Source: Nevskia sp. (GTDB taxonomy: Bacteria > Pseudomonadota > Gammaproteobacteria > Nevskiales > Nevskiaceae). From it: 64,000 nucleotides of DNA. The stretch is taken from positions 384,931-448,930 of the forward strand of contig JAKFUK010000001.1 in assembly GCA_021732745.1 (NCBI GenBank). The letters run 5' to 3'. Below are positions 37,497 to 47,065 of this stretch, piece after piece. The notes below the pieces were generated by a model, which made no database searches, was not told the DNA's origin, and saw nothing but the letters and a program-made list of their open reading frames with translations. The position numbers and the translations under genes were made by a program. Position 1 is the stretch's first letter; the number at the start of each line of letters is the position of its first letter.

Positions 37497-37571
37497 TGCG
37501 CAAGCCGCTGGTTTCATTGCCTCTTTCATGTCATCGTCAGTCATGACTGCCCGCCCTCACCCGCTGCCCGC

Positions 37572-40500
37572 ATGATTGCCAGGCGTCCGCAGCCGCGCGC
37601 GACCGACCACGGCCTGCGCTGGTACCAGAGCCTGCAATTCCGCCTTGCATGCCTGTTCACGATGCTGCTTGCGGTGCTGGCCGGCGTGGCTTTCTACGCC
37701 GCCGACCGGCTGATCGGCGGCGGTCTGGAACGGGCCACCTTCCGCCACGAAACTGCCGTCAACCAGCGGCTGCTCGCCGAAACCCGACAAGGGTTGCGCG
37801 CCGCCGAGCAGTTCGCCCAGACCTTGGCGCTGGCCGCCGCCAGCGTTGACCCCGAGGCCCTGAACCGCCTCGGCGAATCCTTGCTGGCCGGCTTGCCGGT
37901 CGTCAGTTATGGACTGTGGCCGGAGCCGCCCTCGACCGCCCCCGGCGCGCGGCGCGACAGCCGCTACTGGCAGCGGCTGCCGAACGGCAAGGTTCAGCCG
38001 CGCAACGACTACAACGCGGAAGACGCCTTCGCCTGGTGGCGCGAACCCTGGTACACGCCGATGCGACTGGTCGGCAGTGCCGCCGGCTGCCTGTGGTCAG
38101 CGCCCTACCGCGATCCGCTGCTGGCGCGCGAAGTGCTGACCTGCAGCATCGCCATCACCGGCCCGCGCGGCTTTGAAGGCGTTGCCACCGTCAGCCTCGA
38201 CGTCGAAGCCCTGAGCCGGCAATTCATGGACGACGAGGGCGGCAGCCGCAGTTATGCACTGCTGGCCGATCGCGACGGGCGCCTGCTGGCGATCTCGGCA
38301 GCGGCGCGCAGCCGCCTCGGCATCGACCCGGCCCGTGTCCGCAGCCTCGCCGATCTGGCGCAGAAGGTTCCTGCATTCAAGGACTTGGCTCAGGCGGTGC
38401 AGCAGCGTCATGAAGGGTTCAGGGCCGATGCCCTGCGCTCGGCGCGCTACGACGCACGTCTGGTGTCCTCGCTCCGCGACAACAGCCGCGACATGAGCCG
38501 CCCCGAGGCCGAAGATCGCCTCGCCACGGTCTGGAACGCCGCCGACGCGCGCCGGGAAGCGGCGGCGGAAACCATCAGGATCGAGCGCGATCCGGTGTTC
38601 GACGAAACCGCTTACGCGGTGCTGTCATCGGTGCCGGGCAGCGGCTGGCAGCTGATCAGCGCCTCGCCAACGCGCGAAGGCAATGACACTGCCGTCTACC
38701 TCAGCACTCAGGTGCTGGTGCTGGCCCTCGGCGGCTCGGCGCTGGTGCTGGTGCTCACTTTTTCGCTCTTGCGCCGCACGGTGATCCGGCCGCTCCGCAA
38801 GATGGCGACCGCCTTGTTCGAGACCACCGTCGATGGCCGTACGGCGATGCTCGATGAATCCGGAGCCGGCGAGTTGCGCATGCTCGCCCACTGGCATAAC
38901 GATCGCAGCGAGCGGCTGGCGGAGATGCGCGACCGCAGCAACATCGCCACCAGTCAGCTCAATGCCGAAAACAGCGAACGGCTGCGCGCCCAGGACGCGC
39001 TGCTGCGCCTCGGCGAACGCCTGCGGCTCTTGATCAACAGCGTCGATGAAGGCCTGATCGTGCTCGACGAACGCGGTTGCATCGAAGATCTCAACAGCCT
39101 TGCCGAACAATGGCTGAGCAGCGAGCCCTTGCAATTGAAAGGCCAGCCGTTTGCCACCGTGTTCATCGCCCGCATCGGCAGTCTCGACGGCCCGCCCCTG
39201 CCCGATCTGATGCGCCAGATGCAGGACGGCAGCACCCGAATCGACTACCCCGACGGCGTGCTGCTGCAAGGCAATGGCGCGCTCGGCCGCGAGCTGGGCG
39301 TCAGTGCCGTGCCGCTGCGCAGCCGCTTCGAGCGCGTCAATGGCGCGGTCATCGTGCTGCGTCGCGTCGATGCCGTCGTCAGCGCTGCGCGCCGCATCGC
39401 CGGGCCGCAGTCGGGGGCGGTGGCCACCGAATTCGTCGATCCGGTCACCGGCCTGGGCGCGCGCAAGGCCTGCGAGCGCCGGGTTCGCGAACTCCAGGTT
39501 CGCGCCCATGATGAATCGGCGAACGGCCATTGGGTGCTGCTCGAAGTCGATTTTCCGGATCTGAAACGCATTCGCGAAACCCGCAGCCACAGCGACGCCG
39601 ATGCCCTGGCGGCGCGCTGCGGCGAACGTCTGGCGGCACTGCGCGGCAGCTCCGAACAGGTATTCCGCCTGGCCCCGGAGCGCTTCGCCGTGCTGATCGA
39701 AGCCGATACGGCTCACGCGGCGCGCAACAACGCCGAAGCGCTGCGCCAGCGGATCGTCGCCCAACCGCTGCTGGCCGGCGAAAGCTGGATCGACATCCGA
39801 GCCGCAGGCGGTCTCTGCATGATCGACGCCGGGGAAATTTCACCCGCTGAAGTGATGCGCCGCGCCGGTCTGGCCTGCGATCACGCGCGCAGCGACGCAG
39901 CGGTGGTGCTGCATGGCGCGGCCCTGGAGGCCGTATCGGCCGTCGACGAAGAACTGCTCTGGGTGCGCCGCATCGAGCGCGGCCTCGAACACCGTCTGTT
40001 CCATCTGACCACGCAGTCGGCCCAGCCCTCGCGCAGCCACCTCAACGACGGCGAAGTGTTCGACGTGCTGCTGTCGCTGGAAGACGAAGAAGGGTTCTGG
40101 GCGCCGCTCGATGCCTTCCTGCCGGTAGCCGAACGACATCTACTGGGCTCGCAGCTCGATCAATGGGTGGTCCGCGTGCTGTTCGAGCGCCTGTCGGCGA
40201 GCCCGGACCTGTGCGGCCGACTGGCGTTCTGCACCGTACATCTTTCAGCCGACTCGCTGGGCGATGCCAGCTTCATCGACTACGTGGCCGACGCCATCAA
40301 CCAGCACCCGCTGGTGCCGGTCGGCAAGCTTTGCTTCAGCCTGCGCGACGACACCCTGACCGACAACCCGCAGCAGGCCGCGCGCTGCCTGGAATCGCTG
40401 CGCACGCTCGGCGCCCGCGTGGCGATCGACCATCGCAGCGGCCGCCAGATCACCTACATCGACCCGCTGCGCAAGCTGCCGATCAACCTGTTCAAGCTCG

Positions 40501-40709
40501 ACGCCCGCCAGTTCCCGCGCATCATCGACGACGCCGTCGAGCAGATGCTCGGCGAAACCGCGATCCGGCTGGTCAAGCTCAACGGCGCACGGACCCTGGT
40601 TTCCGGCATCGACAGCGAAGCCGAAGCGACCATCTGGCGGCGGCTGGGTGCGGACTACCTGCAAGGTCAGGCGATCGCCAAGCCTTCGCCGGTGCCGTTC
40701 AGGGTTTGA
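37572..40709 (+). CDS. Membrane sensor with degenerate GGDEF and EAL domains
   Basis: A 1045-aa receptor that probably binds or senses rather than makes c-di-GMP. Order: TM1 (LACLFTMLLAVLAGVAFYA, about 27-46), a long periplasmic Cache-like domain (about 50-365, SRYWQRLPNGKVQPRNDYNA ... EPWYTPMRLVGSA), TM2 (VLVLALGGSALVLVLTFSLL, about 376-396), HAMP, PAS (INSVDEGLIVLDERGCIEDLN, about 485), GGDEF-like and EAL-like domains. The GGDEF signature is replaced by RLAPERFAVL; in the EAL domain the EAL, the metal Asn, the DDFG and the AEGVE sites are all lost (FDVLLSLEDEEGF, FCTVHLSADSL, IDHRSGRQ, VSGIDSEAE), with only KLD kept. It stands alone between hmuV and recJ. Confidence 0.88.
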   Translation: MIARRPQPRATDHGLRWYQSLQFRLACLFTMLLAVLAGVAFYAADRLIGGGLERATFRHETAVNQRLLAETRQGLRAAEQFAQTLALAAASVDPEALNRLGESLLAGLPVVSYGLWPEPPSTAPGARRDSRYWQRLPNGKVQPRNDYNAEDAFAWWREPWYTPMRLVGSAAGCLWSAPYRDPLLAREVLTCSIAITGPRGFEGVATVSLDVEALSRQFMDDEGGSRSYALLADRDGRLLAISAAARSRLGIDPARVRSLADLAQKVPAFKDLAQAVQQRHEGFRADALRSARYDARLVSSLRDNSRDMSRPEAEDRLATVWNAADARREAAAETIRIERDPVFDETAYAVLSSVPGSGWQLISASPTREGNDTAVYLSTQVLVLALGGSALVLVLTFSLLRRTVIRPLRKMATALFETTVDGRTAMLDESGAGELRMLAHWHNDRSERLAEMRDRSNIATSQLNAENSERLRAQDALLRLGERLRLLINSVDEGLIVLDERGCIEDLNSLAEQWLSSEPLQLKGQPFATVFIARIGSLDGPPLPDLMRQMQDGSTRIDYPDGVLLQGNGALGRELGVSAVPLRSRFERVNGAVIVLRRVDAVVSAARRIAGPQSGAVATEFVDPVTGLGARKACERRVRELQVRAHDESANGHWVLLEVDFPDLKRIRETRSHSDADALAARCGERLAALRGSSEQVFRLAPERFAVLIEADTAHAARNNAEALRQRIVAQPLLAGESWIDIRAAGGLCMIDAGEISPAEVMRRAGLACDHARSDAAVVLHGAALEAVSAVDEELLWVRRIERGLEHRLFHLTTQSAQPSRSHLNDGEVFDVLLSLEDEEGFWAPLDAFLPVAERHLLGSQLDQWVVRVLFERLSASPDLCGRLAFCTVHLSADSLGDASFIDYVADAINQHPLVPVGKLCFSLRDDTLTDNPQQAARCLESLRTLGARVAIDHRSGRQITYIDPLRKLPINLFKLDARQFPRIIDDAVEQMLGETAIRLVKLNGARTLVSGIDSEAEATIWRRLGADYLQGQAIAKPSPVPFRV

Positions 40710-40739
40710 TTATTTCGCTCAGCTAATCAAAGGCTTGTC

Positions 40740-40930
40740 TCACGCAGAGAACGCGGAGATCGCGGAGAACAGCCACCGCAGGAAAAACCCCTGTTATCGA
40801 CAAGCCCGAAGCCGTAGGGCGGCAATCCTTTGCCGCCGTCTCTGCGCAATGATGACGGCATGTCGGCAAGGGATTGCCGACCTACTTTTTTGCAATGGCT
40901 TTTCTTTGCGTCTCCGCGTTCTCTGCGTGA
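40740..40930. repeat. Long inverted-repeat intergenic element, copy 1
   Basis: Ends are a perfect 20-bp inverted repeat (TCACGCAGAGAACGCGGAGA, 40740-40759, complement 40911-40930). The same end sequence occurs at 42691. The inner 150 bp hold smaller palindromes (GGCGGCAA ... TTGCCGCC) and the terminator at 40862. No coding sequence is seen. This fills most of the gap between the sensor gene and recJ. Confidence 0.85.
40862..40892 (+). terminator. Rho-independent terminator inside repeat element
   Basis: Perfect 8-bp stem GTCGGCAA / TTGCCGAC (40862-40869, 40874-40881) with a four-base loop, then CTAC and six T. It can end the plus-strand transcript of the sensor gene. Confidence 0.7.
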
Positions 40931-40948
40931 TGCCCGCTTTTGACGTCC

Positions 40949-42649
40949 TCAAGCCCGCTCGACGAAATCAACCCGCAGTTCCAGCGTTTCCCGGTCCTGC
41001 CAGCGGTTGATCGACAACTGATAGACCACCCGCACGCAGCCGTCCTCGATGGCGGTTTCGGCACCGTTGAAATGCACGGCGTTGATGACGCCGGCCGGTC
41101 CTTTCAGCCGGTAGCGGACATGGTTGCCGTCCTTGCCGACCGGGCGCAGATCCAGCACTTCGAATTCGCCGTCGAAGCGCGGTTCGGGGAAACCCTGGCC
41201 CCAGGGACCGGCCGATTCGATGGTTGTCGCGGTGTCGATCGAGAACTCGCTGCCGCGCAGTTCGCCATCGGTATCAATGACTTGCGATAACTGATCGGCA
41301 TCGAGCATGGCCCGGCACTGAGCGTCGAACACGGTGCTGAACGCGGCCAGTCCTTCTTCCGGCATGGTCAGCCCGGCCGCCATCGCGTGGCCGCCGAAGC
41401 GGGTGATCAGGCCCGGATACCGGGCATCGACCGCCGCCAGCGCATCGCGCAGATGCAAGCCCGGAATCGAGCGGCCCGAGCCTTTGAGCATGCCGCGCTC
41501 CTGCGCGCAGGCGAAGGCGATCACCGGGCGGTGCAGCGCGTCCTTGACTCTAGATGCGACCAGACCAACGACACCCTCGTGCCAGTCCGGCTCGTGGACG
41601 ACGACGCCGACATCCTCGCTTTCAGCGACCAGGGCCAGCGCGTCGTCGCGCATCTGCGCTTCGATGCCGCGCCGCTCGCGGTTCAGCTTGTCGAGTTCCT
41701 GGGCGATCGGCAGTGCCGTGTCCCGATCCGGTGCCAGCAGGCATTCAATGCCGCGGCGCATATCGTCGAGCCGGCCGGCCGCGTTCAGGCGCGGGCCGAG
41801 CACGAAGCCGAGATCGCTGGCGTTGATCCGCTCCGGCGTACGGCCGGCCGCTTCGAGCAGCGCCATCAGCCCGGGCCGCGCGCGTCCGGCACGAATGCGG
41901 TTGATGCCCTGCTGGACCAGCACGCGGTTGTTGTAATCGAGCTTCACGACATCGGCGACCGTGCCGAGCGCGACCAGATCGAGCAATTCCGCCAGATTCG
42001 GGCCGTTGCCGCTGCCGAACGCGCCGTCGCTGCGCAGTCGCGCCCGCAATGCCAGTAGCACGTAGAACATTACCCCGACACCGGCCAGATGCTTGCTCGC
42101 GAACGGGCAGCCCGGCTGATTCGGATTGACGATCGCAGCGGCCGCAGGCAGCTCAGGCCCGGCGAGATGGTGATCGGTGACCAGCACCGGCAGCCCGAGG
42201 CTGTTGGCGTAATCGATGCCGGCGAGGCTGGCGATGCCGTTGTCGACCGTCACCAGCAGTTCCGCACCCTGCTCCCGCGCCAGATCGACCAGCGGCGGCG
42301 ACAGGCCGTAGCCCATCGTGAAGCGATTCGGCACCACGTAGCCGACCTTGGCCGCGCCGAGCGCGGTCAGACCCAGCATCGCGACGGAGCAAGCGGTGGC
42401 GCCGTCGGCGTCGTAGTCGCCAGCGATGACGATGTGTTTTCCATCACGGATCGCTTGCGCCAGCAGTTCGGCGGCCCGGTCGATACCGAGCAGCCGATCC
42501 GGTGGCAGCAGGTTTTTCAGGTCCAGCGCCAATTGCGACGGGTCTTTCAATCCACGCGCCGCATAAACGCGGCGCAGCACCGGCGAGAGGGTCGCCGGGA
42601 GCGCTTGCGGCTCGCCGGGTGGGCGGCGGCGAATTTGCGGGGTTTTCAT
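40949..42649 (-). CDS. recJ: Single-stranded-DNA-specific exonuclease RecJ
   Basis: 5'-3' exonuclease on single-stranded DNA in recombination and mismatch repair. The 566-aa protein (ATG at 42649; a GTG at 42673 is an alternative, neither has a clear ribosome-binding site) contains the DHH phosphoesterase motifs: IAGDYDADGATACSVAML, LVTVDNGIASLAGI, LVTDHHLAGPELPAA (DHH box) and AGVGVMFYVLLAL; the DHHA1 domain has RFGGHAMAAGLTMPEEGL. The C-terminal OB-type region ends in ETLELRVDFVERA. It is upstream of thrC on the same strand, with an inverted-repeat element between. Confidence 0.96.
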   Translation of the reverse strand: MKTPQIRRRPPGEPQALPATLSPVLRRVYAARGLKDPSQLALDLKNLLPPDRLLGIDRAAELLAQAIRDGKHIVIAGDYDADGATACSVAMLGLTALGAAKVGYVVPNRFTMGYGLSPPLVDLAREQGAELLVTVDNGIASLAGIDYANSLGLPVLVTDHHLAGPELPAAAAIVNPNQPGCPFASKHLAGVGVMFYVLLALRARLRSDGAFGSGNGPNLAELLDLVALGTVADVVKLDYNNRVLVQQGINRIRAGRARPGLMALLEAAGRTPERINASDLGFVLGPRLNAAGRLDDMRRGIECLLAPDRDTALPIAQELDKLNRERRGIEAQMRDDALALVAESEDVGVVVHEPDWHEGVVGLVASRVKDALHRPVIAFACAQERGMLKGSGRSIPGLHLRDALAAVDARYPGLITRFGGHAMAAGLTMPEEGLAAFSTVFDAQCRAMLDADQLSQVIDTDGELRGSEFSIDTATTIESAGPWGQGFPEPRFDGEFEVLDLRPVGKDGNHVRYRLKGPAGVINAVHFNGAETAIEDGCVRVVYQLSINRWQDRETLELRVDFVERA

Positions 42650-42690
42650 CGAAGCAGTGTCCGGCTTGGGCACTGCGACAACAAAATTTT

Positions 42691-42789
42691 TCTCACGCAG
42701 AGAACGCGGAGCGACGCAGAGAAAGGCATCAGACGAAGGTAATTCCTGCTTTGTCTGTTCTCTGCGATCTCCGCGTTCTCTGCGTGAGA
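42691..42789. repeat. Long inverted-repeat intergenic element, copy 2
   Basis: A perfect 21-bp inverted repeat (42691-42711 with 42769-42789) of the same sequence family as copy 1 at 40740, here with a 57-bp middle. It occupies the thrC-recJ gap and contains the recJ upstream region. Confidence 0.85.
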
Positions 42790-42805
42790 TCGCCGTTTGT
42801 CGCGA

Positions 42806-43924
42806 TCAAAGCCGATCGACCAGCACCCGCTCGACCGCGCTGCGCACCGCGTCGACTTCGATCATCGGCGGGAAGCCACCCTTCAAGATGATGTCCGGGT
42901 CCTTCATGCCGTTGCCGGTCAGGGTGCAGACAATGGTCGAGCCGGCCGGAATCTTGCCGCTCTTCAGATCGCGCAGCGCGCCGGCCAGCGAGGTCGCCGA
43001 AGCCGGTTCGCAGAACACGCCTTCCTGCTCGGCCAGCAGACGCTGGCAGGCCAGAATTTCGGCGTCCGAGCACTCGTCGAACCAGCCGCCGGATTCCTTC
43101 TGCACGTTCCAGGCTGGGTTCCAGCTCTGCGGATCGCCGATGCGAATCGCGGTGGCCACCGTTTCCGGGTTCTTGACGGCGGCACCGCGCATGAACGGCG
43201 CCGAGCCTGCGGCCTGATAGCCGACCATCTTCGGGCGCTTCGCCTTGGCCATCGGCTGGCAGAACGCGCAGTTGCCATTGCACAGCATGCAGGCCGCGGT
43301 GCCGGTGCCGGCGCACTCGCTGTAGCCGATCCAGTGCGCGGTGATGTTGCCGGCGTTGCCGACCGGCAGGCAGTGGTAGTCCGGGGCTTCGCCCAAGGCT
43401 TCGACGATCTCGAAGGCGGCGGTCTTCTGGCCCTGCAGGCGGTACGGATTGACCGAGTTCACCAGCACCACCGGCGAGGTCTCGGACACTTCCTTGACTA
43501 GGCGCATGCCGTCGTCGAAGTTGCCGCGCACCTGCACGATCACGGCACCGTGAACCACGGCCTGGGCGAGCTTGCCCATCGCGATCTTGCCTTCCGGGAT
43601 TAGCACGAAGGACTTGATGCCGGCCCGCGCGGCGTAAGCGGCAGCGGCGGCGGAGGTGTTGCCGGTCGAGGCACAGAGGATGGCCTTGGCGCCGCGATGC
43701 ACGGCCTCGGTCACCGCCATGGTCATGCCGCGGTCCTTGAACGAACCGGTCGGGTTGGTGCCTTCGAACTTCACGTAGATGTCGGCTTCGACACCTTCGT
43801 AGCGCACGAGGTTGTCGAGCTTGATCAGCGGCGTGCGGCCTTCGCCGAGGCTGATCGCCTTGGCTTCCGGCGGCAGCGGCAGGCGGCTTCGGTAGGCGTC
43901 GATGATTCCGGTGTAACGAGTCAC
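42806..43924 (-). CDS. thrC: Threonine synthase
   Basis: PLP enzyme converting O-phospho-L-homoserine to threonine. The GTG at 43924 has GGAG seven bases before it and is preferred; the longer open frame runs into a repeat element and would encode [11 protein letters not shown], a typical repeat-derived peptide. The 372-aa product has [15 protein letters not shown], the PLP lysine in [16 protein letters not shown], the phosphate cup in [19 protein letters not shown], and [16 protein letters not shown]. Four Cys in [11 protein letters not shown] near residue 215 are unusual and could bind metal. It is downstream of hom in the threonine operon. Confidence 0.96.
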   Translation of the reverse strand: MTRYTGIIDAYRSRLPLPPEAKAISLGEGRTPLIKLDNLVRYEGVEADIYVKFEGTNPTGSFKDRGMTMAVTEAVHRGAKAILCASTGNTSAAAAAYAARAGIKSFVLIPEGKIAMGKLAQAVVHGAVIVQVRGNFDDGMRLVKEVSETSPVVLVNSVNPYRLQGQKTAAFEIVEALGEAPDYHCLPVGNAGNITAHWIGYSECAGTGTAACMLCNGNCAFCQPMAKAKRPKMVGYQAAGSAPFMRGAAVKNPETVATAIRIGDPQSWNPAWNVQKESGGWFDECSDAEILACQRLLAEQEGVFCEPASATSLAGALRDLKSGKIPAGSTIVCTLTGNGMKDPDIILKGGFPPMIEVDAVRSAVERVLVDRL

Positions 43925-43945
43925 GTTGAAGCTCCAGTTTTTGTG

Positions 43946-44057
43946 CCCCTCTCCCACCGGGAGAGGGGTTGGGGTGAGGGAGCGCCGTTTCAGGCAATGG
44001 CCACTCCACATCGAGCGGCGTTCCCTCACCCCGGCCCTCTTCCGGGGGGAGAGGGGG
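43946..44057. repeat. Inverted-repeat element between hom and thrC
   Basis: Left arm 43946-43980 (CCCCTCTCCC-ACC-GGGAGAGGGG then TTGGGGTGAGGG) pairs with right arm 44023-44057 (CCCTCACCCCGG ... GGGGGGAGAGGGG). Each arm is itself a hairpin. It fills the 145-bp gap inside an otherwise compact operon and could trim or attenuate the mRNA before thrC. Confidence 0.85.
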
Positions 44058-44069
44058 AAAGGCGGCTTT

Positions 44070-45374
44070 CTACTCGAAGTGTTCGACTCTGAGACGGCTC
44101 ATGTCAGCCCGCACGAACGGCAGCGCGCGGATGCGCTCCAGTGCTGCATCGAAGCGGCTGCCGCTGATCACCGAGGTGATGATCGCGATGCGCGCGTCCT
44201 CATGGTCCTCGGGCTCCTTCTGCAGGATCGCTTCGATCGAGATGTCGGCTTCGGCCAGGATCGAGGTCAGCGCGCGCAGCACGCCGGGTTCGTCGGCGAC
44301 GGTCAGGCGCAGGTAGAACGCCGATTCGACCGCTTCGATCGACAGCGCCGCCGGGGCCACCAAGGTCGCGGCCATGAAACCGAGCGCCGGCACCACCGGC
44401 TTCGCACCGTTCAGGCGGGCGATGTCGATCAGGTCCGCCACCACGGCTGACGCGGTCGGCTCGCCACCGGCACCACGGCCGACATAGACGGTCTGGCCGA
44501 CGGCATTGCCATGGACGCGGACCGCGTTCAGCGCGCCATCGGTCTTGGCCAGCAGGTGATCGTCCGGCACTAGGGTCGGATGGACGCGCAGTTCCACACC
44601 GTGTTCCGAGCGCTTGGCGATGCCCAGCGACTTGATCCGGTAGCCCAGCTCGCGAGCCAGCTGGATGTCCTGTGAATGAACCTTGGACAGGCCTTCGGTG
44701 GCCACCGCCGCGAAGTTCAGCGGCGTGCCGAAGGCGATGCTGGCGAGGATGGTCAGCTTGTGAGCGGCATCAATCCCTTCGACATCGAAGGTCGGATCGG
44801 CTTCGGCATAGCCGAGCTTCTGGGCGTCGGCGAGCGCATCGGCGAAGCTCTGACCCTTCACCGTCATCTGAGTCAGGATGTAATTCGAGGTGCCGTTGAT
44901 GATGCCCGCGAGGCTGTCGATGGCATTCGCGGTCAGGCCTTCGCGCAGCACCTTGATGATAGGGATGCCGCCGGCCACCGCTGCCTCGAACGCCAGGCTC
45001 AAGCCGCGCGCGTTGGCTTCGGCGATCAGCGCATTGCCCTTTTCGGCGATCAGCGCCTTGTTGGCGGTGACCACCGACTTGCCGCCAGCCAGCGCGGTCA
45101 GGATCAGCTCGTTGGCCAGTTCGGTGCCGCCGATCAGCTCGCAGACGACATCAACATCAGCGGCAACCACGGCTTCCGGTGTGGCATGGACGCGGATGCC
45201 GTCGAGCACGCAATCGCGTTTGGCCGACGCGGTGCGCACCGACACATCGGTGACCACGATCGGCCGGCCGGCGCGGGCGGCGATCACCTCAGCATTCTTC
45301 GCCAGCACCCGAACCACGCCCTGCCCGACCGTGCCGAGGCCGACGATGCCGACCCTCAAGGGTGAAACGCTCAT
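44070..45374 (-). CDS. hom: Homoserine dehydrogenase (with ACT domain)
   Basis: Reduces aspartate semialdehyde to homoserine, the branch to threonine and methionine. The ATG at 45374 overlaps the aminotransferase stop by ATGA, giving 434 aa. Cofactor site [17 protein letters not shown], then [14 protein letters not shown] and the catalytic segment [31 protein letters not shown] and the signature [20 protein letters not shown]. The C-terminal ACT domain ([28 protein letters not shown]) is the site for threonine feedback control. The fused aspartokinase of enterics is absent; this is the stand-alone type. Confidence 0.97.
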   Translation of the reverse strand: MSVSPLRVGIVGLGTVGQGVVRVLAKNAEVIAARAGRPIVVTDVSVRTASAKRDCVLDGIRVHATPEAVVAADVDVVCELIGGTELANELILTALAGGKSVVTANKALIAEKGNALIAEANARGLSLAFEAAVAGGIPIIKVLREGLTANAIDSLAGIINGTSNYILTQMTVKGQSFADALADAQKLGYAEADPTFDVEGIDAAHKLTILASIAFGTPLNFAAVATEGLSKVHSQDIQLARELGYRIKSLGIAKRSEHGVELRVHPTLVPDDHLLAKTDGALNAVRVHGNAVGQTVYVGRGAGGEPTASAVVADLIDIARLNGAKPVVPALGFMAATLVAPAALSIEAVESAFYLRLTVADEPGVLRALTSILAEADISIEAILQKEPEDHEDARIAIITSVISGSRFDAALERIRALPFVRADMSRLRVEHFE

Positions 45375-46645
45375 GCTTTCTCTGCCTTCTCGACTTTTTC
45401 CGTCTTCACGCTGCCCTTCAGGAATTTCTTGATCGAGCGAGTCGCCTGCCGCGTGCGGTGCTCGTTCTCGATCAGCGCGAAGCGCACGTAATCGTCGCCG
45501 TATTCGCCAAAACCAATACCCGGCGATACCGCCACCTGCGCCTGCTCCATCAACTGCTTGGAGAATTCCAGCGAGCCGAGATGGCGATGCGATGCCGGAA
45601 TCTGCGCCCAGATGAACATGGTCGCCTTCGGCTTGGTGACCGGCCAGCCGGCGGCCAGCAGGCCCTCGACCAGCACGTCGCGGCGCTTGCGGTACATCTC
45701 GCAGATTTCGGCAACACATTCCTGCGGACCTTCGAGCGCGGCAATCGACGCCACCTGGATCGGCGTGAACATGCCGTAGTCGAGGTAGCTCTTGATGCGC
45801 GCCAGGGCGGCGACCAGGATCGGATTGCCGACCATGAAGCCGACCCGCCAGCCCGGCATGTTGTAGCTCTTTGACAGGGTGAAGAACTCCACCGCCACGT
45901 CCTTGGCACCCGGCACTTCGAGCACGCTCGGGGCCTTGTAGCCGTCGAACACGATGTCGGCATAGGCCAGATCGTGGATCAGCCAGATCTGGTGCTCGCG
46001 GCAGATCGCCACGGCGCGCTCGAAGAAATCCAGTTCCACACATTCCGCCGTCGGATTCGACGGGAAATTGAGGATCAGCATCTTCGGCGTCGGGGTCGAT
46101 TCCTTGATCGCCTTGCGCAGTTCCTCGAAGAAGATGTCGTGCGTCGGGTCATCGGCCGGGAAGCGCACATGGCGCACGTCGGCACCGGCCAGCACCACGC
46201 CGAACGGATGGATCGGATAGGCCGGGTTCGGCACCAGCACGGTGTCGCCAGGCGCAAGTGTTGCAAACGCCAGATGGGCGAGGCCTTCCTTCGAGCCGAT
46301 CGTCGCGATCACCTCGGTGTCGGCGTTCAGGTCGACGTCGTAACGGCGCTTGTACCAGGTCGCCATCGCTTTCCGCAGCCGCGGAATGCCCTTGGAAACC
46401 GAATAGCGATGGGTGTGCGTGCCGTCCTCGTCGTGGACTTCCGGGCGCACGTAGTCGCTTTCGGTGCCGCGGACGGACGCCTCGACCAGCTTGTCGACGA
46501 TGTGCTTGGGCGTCGGCTGATCCGGGTTGCCCATGCTGAAATCGATGACGTCCTCGCCACGAGCTCGGGCCGCCTTCTTCATTTCACCAACGATGTTGAA
46601 GACGTAGGGCGGCAAGCGCTCGATGCGCGGGAAGACGGTGTTCAA
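45371..46645 (-). CDS. alaC: Alanine-type aminotransferase AlaC-like (class I/II PLP)
   Basis: Aminotransferase of the fold-type I family, making alanine from pyruvate and glutamate or acting on related substrates. Key residues: [30 protein letters not shown] region at the N-terminus, [16 protein letters not shown] (carboxylate-binding Asn), [17 protein letters not shown] (Asp and Tyr contacting PLP), the PLP lysine in [18 protein letters not shown], and the Arg in [16 protein letters not shown]. The start is uncertain: a TTG at 46645 has GAGGA nearby and fits the AlaC N-terminus, while a GTG at 46684 is also in frame. It is the first gene of the aminotransferase-hom-thrC operon. Confidence 0.88.
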   Translation of the reverse strand: MNTVFPRIERLPPYVFNIVGEMKKAARARGEDVIDFSMGNPDQPTPKHIVDKLVEASVRGTESDYVRPEVHDEDGTHTHRYSVSKGIPRLRKAMATWYKRRYDVDLNADTEVIATIGSKEGLAHLAFATLAPGDTVLVPNPAYPIHPFGVVLAGADVRHVRFPADDPTHDIFFEELRKAIKESTPTPKMLILNFPSNPTAECVELDFFERAVAICREHQIWLIHDLAYADIVFDGYKAPSVLEVPGAKDVAVEFFTLSKSYNMPGWRVGFMVGNPILVAALARIKSYLDYGMFTPIQVASIAALEGPQECVAEICEMYRKRRDVLVEGLLAAGWPVTKPKATMFIWAQIPASHRHLGSLEFSKQLMEQAQVAVSPGIGFGEYGDDYVRFALIENEHRTRQATRSIKKFLKGSVKTEKVEKAEKA

Positions 46646-47065
46646 GGATTCCTCGGACGGCTCAGGTGGGTGCCGGATCGGCACGGTGACAGGGATGACG
46701 GACTTCAGGAGTACGCAAAAAGCCCGCAATTACATCATGGGCGGCCAAACAGCGCCAAGCACGGAGGCCGTCGCCAGCAAAGAATCGGTGCCCGCGACAG
46801 GGCCGCCAGCGCGGGGATGCACACCTCCCATGCTGGCGAAAATGTCTGCGCCAACGGGTTCGCCGTGGCGGCCCCGGCCGGTCAGGCGAAATCGCCATGA
46901 TGAGTTGCAGCGCCGTCAGGTGACAGCACGGTGACATTGCGATGACCGACTCGGTTATGTTGCGCCCCGAACTGCAAGCCGGATGAAGCGGGCAGTTCAC
47001 AAAAGACCATGACGGCGCGCGGGAGTGCGCCGCATCCACTTTGTGAGAAATTTCGGGGGTTCACC
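46646..47065. other. 420-bp divergent intergenic region, alaC / TonB receptor
   Basis: No convincing gene. It must hold the promoters of the threonine operon (minus) and of the TonB-dependent receptor (plus). I could not identify a clear Fur box or leader peptide with threonine codons; the only plain feature is GGGGGTTC before the receptor ATG. Confidence 0.5.
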
